64,000 nucleotides of DNA, taken from the NCBI GenBank assembly GCA_023078555.1, contig CM041201.1, positions 4,161,713 to 4,225,712 of the forward strand. The letters run 5' to 3'. The stretch comes from Ulva prolifera. Its lineage: Eukaryota; Chlorophyta; Ulvophyceae; Ulvales; Ulvaceae. The notes under the pieces were generated by a model. The model ran no database searches. It saw nothing but the letters and a program-made list of their open reading frames with translations, and was not told where the DNA came from. Of this stretch, positions 1 through 10,198 are shown piece by piece (within the stretch, counting starts at the first letter, position 1; every line of letters begins with the position of its first letter). Made by a program: the position numbers and the translations under genes.

Positions 1-288
1 CCGTCCGTCCGTTTGCGTTCCTCGAGGCGGACTCATAGCCACTTCCACGTTGCCTGTCAGGCTGCACCATCGTGTCTAGGCCAACGTGTTGCGCGCAATG
101 CGTCATTGAGTCAGGAGCCGCAGACTGCAGACATGTGGTATCCGGCGTGTGCGCTCTGGTTGTGTGAGTTTGGCAGCACCCCGATTGGACGTGGCTTGTC
201 GAAGGACTCTGCGTGACAGGAACACTGTCGCAGCTGCTAGTGCGCTGCGCCTGCCCTTCCATGTGTACTGACCGCTGTGGCCGTGCAG

Positions 289-938
289 AGCCGGTGGCGT
301 CGCATGCGCCGTCACTGCACGGTGGCCGAGGAGGGAGCGCCGTCGGCTCTCCGCATGCATCCGGAGCAAAGCCTGCCCGGAAGATCAAGCTGCGGACAGC
401 TGGCGCAGATGTGGCGACGTCGCGGCAGATCGAGGCGGCGTCTGGAGGGCCTCTGGAGTTCAGTCCCCAGGCTGCGGAGCAGGGCGCAGCGCCGGACGCT
501 GCAGAGGCTGATGTGGCGATGGAGGTGGATGTGGCAGACGGTGCTGCTGCGACGGCGCCTGTGCACGAAGCTGGTGCTCAGGTGCCTGTGGCGACTCCTC
601 CAAATGGCGATGCCCAAGCTCGTGGCATTGAAGGTGCTGTTGCTGGCCACAGCCAGCTCCCAAGTGGTGAGCATGCTCCTGGTACTGCTCCTGGGACCAG
701 CGAAGGTGACAAGAAAGACAGCAAGAGTGACAAGAAGGCTGGAGGGCACAAGAAGGAGAAAAAGGAGAAGAAAGAGAAGAAGGAGAAGAAAGAGAAGAAA
801 GAGAAAAAGAAGAAAGAGAAGGACAAGTCGAAGAAGGAGAAGAAAGATTCCCGGAAGGAGGCCTCCAAACTAGGCGAGGCACCCGCAACAGCAGGCCCAT
901 CCTCTCCACCGCTTCCAGGGCCTTCGGATGTCCCTTGA
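289..938 (+). CDS. Last exon of an unidentified protein with a Lys/Glu-rich tail (5' end outside window)
   Basis: Open frame ending in TGA at 936-938. A likely acceptor (CAG at 286-288) opens the exon, so upstream exons lie off the window. The visible part of about 215 residues starts with a low-complexity Ala/Gly/Pro region containing a short basic patch (KPARKIKLR), then an acidic, Ala-rich stretch. It ends with about 45 residues made almost only of Lys and Glu (roughly 715-850), encoded by a purine-only DNA repeat, and a short Pro/Ser tail. Lys/Glu tails of this kind occur in many nuclear proteins and do not identify a family. I recognise no domain. Other frames across the purine-rich tract are shadows. 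Confidence 0.55.
749..848 (+). repeat. Purine-only degenerate 15-nt coding repeat (Lys/Glu tract)
   Basis: A run of AAG, GAG, AAA and GAA codons with a recurring 15-nt phase (AAGGAGAAGAAAGAG and variants). All bases are purines on the + strand across most of it. It encodes the KKEKKE-type tail of the first gene, and probably grew by slippage. Confidence 0.8.
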
Positions 939-1848
939 CTTATGAAACGGATGACAGCCGAGCAACGGTCGGGTTGTAGGTGAACTTAATGCTGTAGTAC
1001 TGATTGCCCTATTGGAATAGCTGATTCATGGTCGCCCATGTTCGTCCGTGCCGGTGCCACTAATCCGCGCGCGAACACGCAGACCAGCGCCAGAAATTGC
1101 AAAGGAGCCTCCATGAACATCCGAGTATGCGTATGTGGTACGTACACGTGTGTTTTCGGGAGTTTTTAGCTAGCACAAGTCAGGCGACACGGAGATGCAG
1201 CGTTGCGAAAGCGATGTCTGCAGCATGCCACAGTGGCCTTGCACACCGGAGATACAGTTCCCAAACACATGAAAGGCCATACCTCTCGGTAACCGCCGCT
1301 TCGGTTGAGGACCGTCGATACAGCACTTGACGATCCCATGGCATGCCGCCCGCCATGAGTGGTCATCACCCGCGCGGTGCTCACGCTATATACATGGGTG
1401 AGGCATCCGCGAGCAATCGTGCTGACACAGCCAAGGCCATTATTAAGTGACGCAGATGCACGCCTAAAATTTCTTTTGCAAGGATGTTCAGGTCGACTTA
1501 GTGTTGGGCGCCTTTCGAATGTTGTGTTGTGCATGATGCGGCAGGCCTCAAAGCAGAGGCACAGTGGTGCGTCATAGTGCATATTGCATGCATGCTGCAT
1601 ACGAAATCGCTCTCACGGGGAGACAGAAATCCAAAGCCAGCTGTTCACCATGCCGGAGATGCTGTCTCAGGCAAAGGCACGATTGCTTGTTGCAATTGAT
1701 GCACAGCTACACTGCCAAGAGTGCCTCAGGAGCAGGCTTTGTCAGAATCTTCTGTGTCGCACTAATGTCCGCCTTTGCATGCTAGGGCTCAGCTCTGTCG
1801 AGCTATTCAAAGATAGCAAGCATATATTCTGATCTTGACGAGGCTACG
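939..1848. other. Intergenic, about 0.9 kb
   Basis: Lies between the end of the Lys-rich gene and the start of the TPX2-like gene. Only short frames without splice support are present. It must hold the 3' end of the first gene and the promoter of the second. I see no recognisable element. Confidence 0.5.
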
Positions 1849-4800
1849 ATGAGCGGGACTATTTTGGGTGGCGATGCGTATCAGGTTGCCCTCAAGCATG
1901 GCGCGAAAGATGAGCAAATCCAGGCGCTTCGGACCCGCGAAGCTCTGCTAGAGATCCTTCAAGAGACCAATATTGAATCTGACATCTGCGAAGATGTAGC
2001 GGATGCGTGCGAGATAAACGACCTTGACGCGCTGGCCATTGCATCAGGCCTTCTCACCACCGACGAAGTCGCCGAATCATGCTTTCTGACTAAAGATGAA
2101 GCTGAGGTGAGTCCTATCTCGTCCAAAGCAGTTCGTGTACTCGTGGCTGGCGCCTACCGCATGTCTGTTTGATCAGCCAGGAAAGTGGGCCGCAAAAAAG
2201 TGCCAAATGCGAGGCATATAGTGTCAATATTACTCTGCAGCCTGCTGGGAGGCCAAGTTTTGTCGTCGTGCCTGTGACGGCAATCTGGTTCGGGTTGAAC
2301 AGGCGCGGTCGCCCAGAGGCAACTGTCATTGCAGCGAGTTGGGATGGCACGATTAAGTCGGTCGCTCTCAAAGTAGATGGTTTGGCATATGGCAGGATGA
2401 CGTCGTGTTCTCATGCCGAGGACCATCAGAATGTTCGCGCAAGCTGTTGTTTTCACCCCGTGGTGCTACTGATGTCGAGAGGCAAGCCCCTCATCATTTG
2501 ACGAAAAACTCAAGGCGTTCCGGCGCTATATCTGACTCACATCCTGCGTAGTTTCAAGCAGATTTTGCAGGCGGTATTGATATGGATGTGACAGCTTTGC
2601 TAGCATGTCGCCGCAGATAGAACTGCAACTACAGCTGCGATGGGCCCATCGGCTCAGCAAATTCGAATATATTCATTCTAGCATAGCAAATTTCTGCTCT
2701 AAGCAGTCGGTAATGTGCAGGTACTCTGCACAAACTGTGCGCATAAAGCATTCTCTATCGGTGTCACATTTGGACGTGAAGCGGTTGTCTCGCCTCGGAG
2801 GCTTGGCACGTTCAGAAGGTCGCCGAAAGCTGCAGATGCTCCTACAGCTCCTACAGCGCCGGCAGACGAGGCGTCGGGTCCTTTCGGCTCGGACTCGCTG
2901 GCGTTCGACTCTCCAGCTCAAAGCCCCTCTGCGCGACCGAAGAAGCCAAGACCTCCCGTGTTCAGAAGCACAGCGACCGCAAATGGTGCGGACATGCGCA
3001 GGAGCCCTCTTGCCGAAGAGGTCACGTCCGATGCAGGACACGTTGTGTCCTCAGGTGCAGCAAGTCTTTCACCAGCCCAGGCGCCGGGAAGTGTTCCCGC
3101 CCTCGCCAATGCTCCCGACAAGCACGCTGGGGCGGATCAGGGTGTGAACGGCTTTAAAGTTCAAGACGTTGCAGCGGCCAACGAGGCCGATGTTCAATAC
3201 GTGGTCCCTGCCATTAGCAAACAAGCTTCTGCGTCCACGGGGCCATCAGATAGCTTAATCTCAGCAGTTGGAGCTGCTCCCGCGCCTGCTCCCAATGGGT
3301 CAGCAGCTCTGCCAAGTGGCCCAGCCCGGCCGCTGTCGGGCATCGACGCTCCCCAAAAGGATCTGTTCAGTGGTAACCATGCTGCTGGCGACAGCAACGC
3401 CGCCACACCTCGGTTTGCAGAGTCTGCGACTGCATTTTCCAGTTCTCCTGAGGCGCAGGTAGATGCAGCAGGCACGAACGGCGTGACCGCGGCGCCTCAG
3501 CAACAGGCTGGCTACTCTGCGCCGCCGACACAAGAGCCTTCCCCACCCAAAGCTGTCCCAGCAGACTCCCTGGTTTCTGCTGTCCCTACCTCCGATCCGG
3601 CACAACTGCCAGGCAAACCGCTGCATTCGACCATGGCAGGGTCGGCACCAGACTCGCCAAAGACGCCGCGGGATGGCCCAGGCCGGGACACCCTCACTGT
3701 AGAGTCATGCCAGCTCAACACAGGCTCCACAGTGAACCCCCAGCCTGCGGTCACGTCGCAGCAAGAGCCCCGCCACCGCTCGCCCCCAGCCCGCCCGACG
3801 TCGGGCCCTGTCACATCATTCCCAGGTCCTGCGGCAATGTCTCCACCGCCGTCTGCCTCTGTGCCATACGCATCGGCGTATCAGGGGGTCACGCCTCCAT
3901 CGTCAGCCCCGACGTTCATGATTGGCCGCCAGTCCCCGGCCGCTGTAAATGCACACGGGTCGCCGATGCGGTCCCCGCGCTCGGCGACCCGGCCAAGAAC
4001 GCCCACTGGGCCGGTGTCCCGTCGCGGGGTGTCTGCAAACTATCCCCCCCCGGAAGCCCTGGAAGAGCTGGGGTCCACATTCCTGAAGTACCCAGGCGTG
4101 CTGCCACACTTCATGCGGCCGACTGCCGCGCATGAGTACCGGCTGAAGGCTGAGCCAGATGACACTCGGTCAGCCTCGCCGCCAGCGCGGCGTCAGCGCT
4201 CCGTGGCGCCCAATGCGCACTTCATCCAACCAACTGCTTCATACGCTGCCAAAGTGCAGCATGAACCATCAGAGTCCTCCACGCCAAAACGGGCCCTCTC
4301 AGCTTGTGTGGTGTGGTCCCCGCAGTTGCCAATAGGCCTGCACTGTAACCTGTCTAACCGTGGAATGTTGTGACGGGATGCTTGCAACAGTACGCTGTCA
4401 GGTTTATGATAACAATGAAACGAAAACACGGAAACGAGAAGTGTGACACTGTGACCCAGCACTGGCGAGACACTGTGTGGCAGCTGGCTCTTGGCACCCT
4501 GCGGCGCTTTTGTGTTGTTCACCGTAGGGTCTGTCGGTCGAGACGATGGCATCAGCACTGACACGTGTCATCCTTGCAGCCACCACGCACTCGCAACCAG
4601 GCGCCCACATCCTTTGCGCCGTTCTGCCTGCACACGGAGATGCGGCTTCCACAGAAGAACAAGATGACAACGGACGAGCTACGCATTGCCGAGCTGAAGA
4701 AGCAGCGGCAAGAGGAGGCCGTAAAGCGGCGGACGCAGCTTCGGAGGTTGCAGCACGAGCGGGCACGCACGGAATCGCCAAACGTCTCGTCGCCCCGCGC

Positions 4801-5877
4801 CACCAAGGCCAAGCCTTTCCAGCTCGCTTCTGTTGCCCGCCATGAGCGAGAGATGCAAGCACGCAAGGCGATGCTGATGGTAAGGATGCCCATGTCATGC
4901 CCTGACAATCAGTGTGCACAATCATGTGCAAGCAGTGTGTGCTGCACCTCTTGCCTGTGTGGTGGGGGCGCGACAGGTTGATTGCCCTCTCATGTGTCCC
5001 GCTGCTTTGCTGTCAAGACAGTGTGGAATGTGGCTCCCTGCCGGCATCTGGCTGAGGTTGCACATGCATGCAGCGGCAAGCGGAAGAGGACGCTCGCAAC
5101 AAGCAGTTCCGCGCACGGCAGTTCAACCCGAGCCACTACAAGGACGTGGTGGTGCGCCGTACTGCGCGTGGTTCCGAGCCGGGGGGCCGTAAAGTGACGC
5201 AGCCCAAGGGGCCATCATTCATGACCGATGACCGGCTGGGGTATCGGCGGGATGTCCTCGAGGGCCGCTTCGCTGACACCCACGAGGCGCATCGCGCACG
5301 TCATGCAGAGAGCATGGCTCGTCGGGAGGTGTGTTTCAAAATAGAAGGTCGGAACCGCCTTGAAAAGCTTGAGCACGCTTGGTACGTATTTTTTTTTTCG
5401 GGCCGACGGTGTGCCAGCTTGCCATGCAGCCTGTATCCCCCGCGCTTGGAGTGCCACTGCCTTGCAGGCACCTGCGGCTGTGTGCTGCCCACAGGCGTGT
5501 CGGTCCATTTCATACTTGTTTCGGCTGTCCGGTTTGGTAGTTGGCTTGTCTCTGTAGCTGTAAGATGTGCGGGTGAACGTGGTGGTGGTATGCAGGAAAA
5601 AGCGCGACTCGAAGCCGAGCGACTCGCAAAGGAGCGCGAGTTCAAGGCCCGGCCGGCCCCAAAGCCAAGCACTCGCTTCAAGCTCGACGCAAGCAAGGTC
5701 AAGCCTTCCACCATCCCAAAACCGTTTGCACTGAGCGGACCCAGGGGTGTACCTCCGGAGACGCCTGGCTCAGAGGCGGCCTCGCGGGGCCGTGACAGCA
5801 TGGATGTACACACGCCGATTCGCGTCGTGACGCCGCAGGGTGTCATGAGTGAGTTCATGCGGTCCCTGCGGGTGTGA
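1849..5877 (+). CDS. TPX2-family spindle/microtubule-associated protein (five exons)
   Basis: Model: 1849-2106, 2721-4307, 4580-4879, 5074-5328, 5596-5877. All introns are phase 0 and the sum is 893 residues. Known role of the family: TPX2 binds microtubules, helps nucleate them around chromatin and activates Aurora kinase under Ran/importin control. Seen here: two PTA-type motifs (FMRPTAAHEYRLK near residue 550, FIQPTASYAAK near 586), then PF-type TPX2 motifs (SFAPFCLHTEMR near 627, KPFQLASVARHE near 693, FKARPAPK near 816, TIPKPFAL near 836) set in charged helices. Residues about 115-540 are Pro/Ser/Ala-rich and look disordered. The first exon encodes an acidic helical segment of 86 residues that I do not recognise; it joins in phase through a GTGAGT donor and GTGCAG acceptor but could belong to another transcript. 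The donor after exon 2 could also be 3 nt later. Confidence 0.8.
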
Positions 5878-6843
5878 CAGGAGCTAGCCAGAAAGCATAG
5901 CAGATGTCAGGACAGATAATGGACAGATGGTGATGGAGCTGTTTTCCGCACCGCAGTGGAGTGCAATGCGTAGATGTACTAATGTAGTAGCTGAAATCAT
6001 GCTGTGGGGGCTCTGGCGAGTGAGACATATGCCCAGAGGGTGTAATCGTATGTAGGGGCCCATACACAGGTGAGCCTGAATGCGTACCATTGTTTCGAAC
6101 GCCACTCTCGGTCTGCCGTTGTTTATAGGTTTTTGGAGTCATAGAGGAATTGCCCATGGTACCTTAGAAAACAGCAGAATGTGAGCATTGCACATTTGTG
6201 TCCTGGGCTACTGATGTTGCGCAACTATGACATTGATGGGCCTGTTTCAGCAGAGGATATTGGCACGGATATACGATCTCTGTTGCGAACGGGATTAAAG
6301 GCTACGATGGGCGGGTCTCGGCCATGCCACGGCGGCATGTACGAGATGTTGATTGGAGCCATCCATTGGAGCCATACACTGCCGACGCACGGGGGAGGTA
6401 GCTGCCCTCCCGTACGAACGGACACTGCACGCCAACAACCAGCTACCTCGCGTTGGCTGACGGACAGGAAGAAGTGGTTACGTCTGTCAGCGGCGGGTTG
6501 GTCGCTGCAATGGATGCCTGTTGTACCTCCTGTGAGATACCTCCTGTAGACGCGCGCCTGAGGCCTGCATTCCCTGGCCAGACGAGGAAGCAACTAACAC
6601 TCTATTCGATGCATACATCGGATGGATCCGATGAGCTGCCACACTGCAGACGGTGCATAAATGTTCGTACTAGTATCGAATGGACTTGAACGACGCGGGC
6701 TACATGTATGAATTTGCCGTTGATTCGACGTACACACGCGTGCCTCTTTGCAAAAGCGAACTGGAAGATGCTTTGAAGTATTCGGTTATGCCTAGCACCC
6801 ATTCTGGTCACCAAGCGACTCACGGAAGGGCACAGTTTTAAGC
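5878..6843. other. Intergenic, about 1 kb
   Basis: Separates two + strand genes. Frames here are short and lack ATG and splice context. It presumably contains the TPX2-like 3' UTR and the FAM50 promoter. Nothing specific is seen. Confidence 0.5.
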
Positions 6844-8141
6844 ATGGGGCTGCAAGGGTATGTTGGCAGTGCTGATGATCAAGCGAGAATTCGTAGGCTC
6901 GAAAAAGAACGCGAAGAGGAGCGGCAAAGGCTTGAAGCTGTCAAGAAGGAAGCAACATCCCAACCTGCCGGCTTCAGGAACTGGCGACAGGGAACTGCTG
7001 AAAAAGCTGAGACTGCGTTTCGGCAGGAGACGATTGGACTGATATCCCGTGAAGAATATATCCAGAAGAAAGAGTCTGTGAAGCAAAGATTAGCTGTACG
7101 TGCTGCTGTAGTCCTGAATTTTTCCCAGGCCTGTCAGCAGCGTACGCACATGCAATGCCACACTGTAGGCTGAGGCTTATGCAAGGAAGCGCAAGCAGCA
7201 GCAACAAGAACAAACTGAACTGGCGGCAAAGAGAAGCGCCAGAGAGCAGCAGAGGAAGCAGGCCAAGCTGTCATTTTTAGATGATGAGGACGAGGATGAG
7301 GAGGGGGATGGTGATGCACAACACGATGGGGAAAATGGGGGGACGGGTGCGTGCGGAAACGGCCATGCACCCCCTCGCCTCACAAAAAACTCTGACGTCC
7401 CTACCGGTGTGTGCATCAAACCCTGTAGATAATCCTTGCACCTGGAAGAGAGGGACCCCGGTCACCATTGAGCACACGGCATTCGAACATGACTGTGCTG
7501 TAATGATGAGGCACTGGCACATGCAACTTCGCTGCAATATGTTTTGTGACAAAGCTACACAAGGCTGCGATGGATCACAGTGCACTGCAGAGCCCTGCTT
7601 TGAACTCACGTGTCCGCATCTGCTGCGCAAATGTACATATCATTGTGAGGTTTTGTATGCAGGATTCTTGCCGGACACGGACCGAGATCTGGCGATCGAA
7701 AAGGCCAAGCAAGAGCTGCAAAGACAGTGGTCTGAACAACAAGAGGAACTGAAGCAACAGAACATTCAGGTGCCCTTCAGCTACTGGGATGGATCGGGGC
7801 ACCAGCGATCGGCGGCTGTTGCTGTCGGAGGTACTATTGAGGACTTCCTGAAGGTGGCCAGAGGTGTGATGGAGAAAGATTTCCCACAGATGAGGCATGC
7901 AGCAGTCTCCAACCTCATGGTGGTCGCTCACGATGTCATGCTCCCTCAAGCATGTTCTTTCCACAAACTCATTGTAGGCAAGGCGCAAAACGGGAAAGGT
8001 GAGGTGTTGTTTGAGTTGGACAATCAGAACAAGAGTGCACACAGCATCAAGGTGCTGCTGCGCAGTTGGTATGAAAGTAACAAGCATATTTACCCTGCAA
8101 ACAGGTGGCAGCTGTTCGATGAAGATGTACATATTCCGTGA
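6844..8141 (+). CDS. XCT: XAP5/FAM50 family protein (XAP5 CIRCADIAN TIMEKEEPER type)
   Basis: Exons 6844-7095, 7169-7406, 7663-8141; phases 0 and 1 close exactly, giving 322 residues. Known role of the family: a nuclear, spliceosome-associated protein needed in plants for normal clock, light and small-RNA functions. Seen here: N-terminal GYVGSADDQARIRRLEKERE-type start, a charged coiled-coil middle, an acidic run (DDEDEDEEGDGD), then the conserved C-terminal core: FLPDTDRD, FSYWDGSGHQRS, EDFLKVARGVMEKDF, LRSWYESNKHIYPANRWQ. The protein ends in DEDVHIP a few residues after the core, where animal and plant homologues I remember carry a further Lys/Asp/Tyr tail. The start is the first ATG before the conserved GYVG. 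Confidence 0.95.
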
Positions 8142-8801
8142 CGCCAGATCTCAGCTGGGGTTTTTGCGCGAATGCACCGTAACAGCCGCTGATGCACTGG
8201 CTCTTGGGTGCCTGAAGCTGAGTCCTCTATCAGTGCTGGGTGCGCACGTTTTTTTAATGTCAAGCCTGCCGTGAAGACGGTGTTGTACCTGGCTGATGCT
8301 TCTAGCAATTGCTGCTGCTCGCGTGTCCATGTCGGCAGTATCATCAATTATGCATGGTGCCCCGCGCGAACCACGGTGGTCAGGCGACGCCAACACGATC
8401 ACAGATGCTTGAAGAAACGAGACTCTGCACTGGCTTGTAGATCATGTGATATGGCTGCAGCTGGGCACCTGAGAAAGTGTGGACCGTTTGCGTGACGACT
8501 GTAATGGACCTACGTCGGGGCAAGGCTACTGTGCTCTTCTGTTGCACATCTCCGACAGTTTGATCGAGGCCATCAGCGTGTATCTGGGTGCCACCATGAT
8601 ATGCAACATGCATGACTTGTGTCGTAGTCATTGCCATTCCATGTTCCATGAGTTGTATCTGACATAGCTCACACACCAGTTGCACACGATGATCGGATTA
8701 TCAAGTTATGTGGCATCTTCGATGTTGAGAGAATTCTCCTTGTTACATGTACAAAACGGCCATTGAAGTGTATCCCCCATTGCAATAGCTGCAGCAACCT
8801 A
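8142..8801. other. Convergent intergenic region, FAM50 and ELIP 3' ends
   Basis: 660 bp between the stop codons of a + strand and a - strand gene. No ORF with splice support and no repeat seen. Expected to hold two 3' UTRs. Confidence 0.5.
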
Positions 8802-9626
8802 TTAGAAAAACGGCACACCGGTTTTGTACTCCAGGGCAAGAAGGCATACTACGCCGATCGCTGCCGCACGGCCATTTGTAAGCTCAGCTCTTGGCGTGAA
8901 CATGCCGAACGGCTCATGCCGTGCACTATGCATGACTGGAACCATGGTCGCAATCACGATGGTGGCCACAAGGAGCACATCTTGAACTGATGCATGCTGT
9001 GCTTGGGCCAGGAAAGTCTCTCCGCTTTGCGCTTCACGGACCGCACCCAGAAGCAGGCCCACCATTGCCAGCCTAATGTTGACAAGCTCTGCAGAAGAAG
9101 GTGGTTGTCAAAGCAGGTAGGAGGAGCCAGCAACCTACGGTGCAGCCACGATACCAGAAAATTTTCCAAGCCCTTAGCAGCAGTTTTACTCATGATATAT
9201 CTTGCAAGCACCAGTCGTAGCAAGTGTCCTGCGGAAACTGTGCGTAGCAACGCCATCTCAGCACATTTGACAACACAATGCACAAGTCATCAGCAAGCCA
9301 ACAACAACATGATGAAACGGATGTTAGTGGAGCCAACGATTGCTCGCGAACAAGTATAGGGACATGCCTGGTGCTGGTCCTGCGAATGATAGTGCCTTAA
9401 ACAGCGTCATCTTTTGTGGCCGTGGTTTGGTACGTTGGCTCTCCGCAACGGCTTTTGATTGGGATGCTGGCGTCATGGTCGCGCCATTCGTCTGGTTGCT
9501 GTACGCCTGGCACGAAGTCGAGTTCAAAGTGCTGCGCCTTCGTCCACACGGGAAGCTCGGAGCCAGGGCTTGTGCAGGTTCAGCACCCGCTAATCTCAGT
9601 GAAGCCTGACGCATTGAAGAGTTCAT
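8802..9626 (-). CDS. Early light-induced protein (ELIP), chloroplast thylakoid chlorophyll-binding stress protein
   Basis: Exon 1 9368-9626 and exon 2 8802-9088 on the - strand; phase 1, 181 residues. Known role of the family: three-helix light-harvesting-like proteins induced by high light that bind free chlorophyll and carotenoid and limit photodamage. Seen here: a Ser/Ala/Arg-rich transit peptide from the ATG at 9626 (MNSSMRQASLRLAG...), then helix I with the LHC motif (GPAPELVNIRLAMVGLLLG), a hydrophobic helix II (VLLVATIVIATMVPVM), and helix III with ELTNGRAAAIGVV, ending at PFF. The Glu and Arg of both LHC motifs are present. The intron needed to join the helix I motif has a GC donor (CAG|GCATGT) rather than GT; the acceptor is TTCTGCAG. 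The gene is divergent from the HRZ gene. Confidence 0.9.
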
Positions 9627-10198
9627 GGTGTTGTAAAGGCGGGTTTTGGGGAATTGCCGGACGAACGCAACGGTGCAGGCAAGCACAGAAACGTCAGCAC
9701 TGTGGACTAGATACAAACACTGCAGCAGCTACCAGATGACGCAGCAAAGAATGCTAGAAAAAATGTGAGATTTGTTTGTTGCGCAATCTGGTATTTTGTG
9801 AGCAGCGCTTGCTGAGCACAACTGAAGAGCGCTGCTGTGTGGCTGGAATGGAACGGGCACCTGCGGTTGCTTGCCGCGGCCAGTCTCCAGCATGCATTGG
9901 GCGAGAAGTGGCTTACAGGACTTTCGCCGTAGGGCTACGCCGGATGGGATGCAACATTTCGCCCGCGCTTTCTCTGGAGACTTCTGCTTGCAAACTCAAG
10001 ACCAAACAGTGGTGGTACGCGCGTTGACACATGATCGGTCAGGGCGCGACGATCGGCAAGTACATTTGAGCGCGCCTGTACAATTGAGGACGTATGTTGT
10101 GAGGTACACTGCGCAGGTTTCTTCGTCCCGTAGAGCCAGGCCTCTGCGCATCTGAACATGCGGAGACTCTTTCCAAGCGCATTGTAGTGTGTGCAACG
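9627..10198. promoter_or_regulatory. Divergent promoter region between ELIP (-) and HRZ (+)
   Basis: 571 bp between two start codons pointing away from each other, so both promoters must lie here. I see no TATA box at a convincing place and assign no specific site. Confidence 0.45.

Noticed and set aside
277-909. Overlapping long frames (198 aa +, 149 aa -, 145 aa -) at the window start
   Set aside because: By-products of the purine-only repeat and GC-rich coding; the ending frame with the acidic then Lys/Glu pattern is the plausible one.
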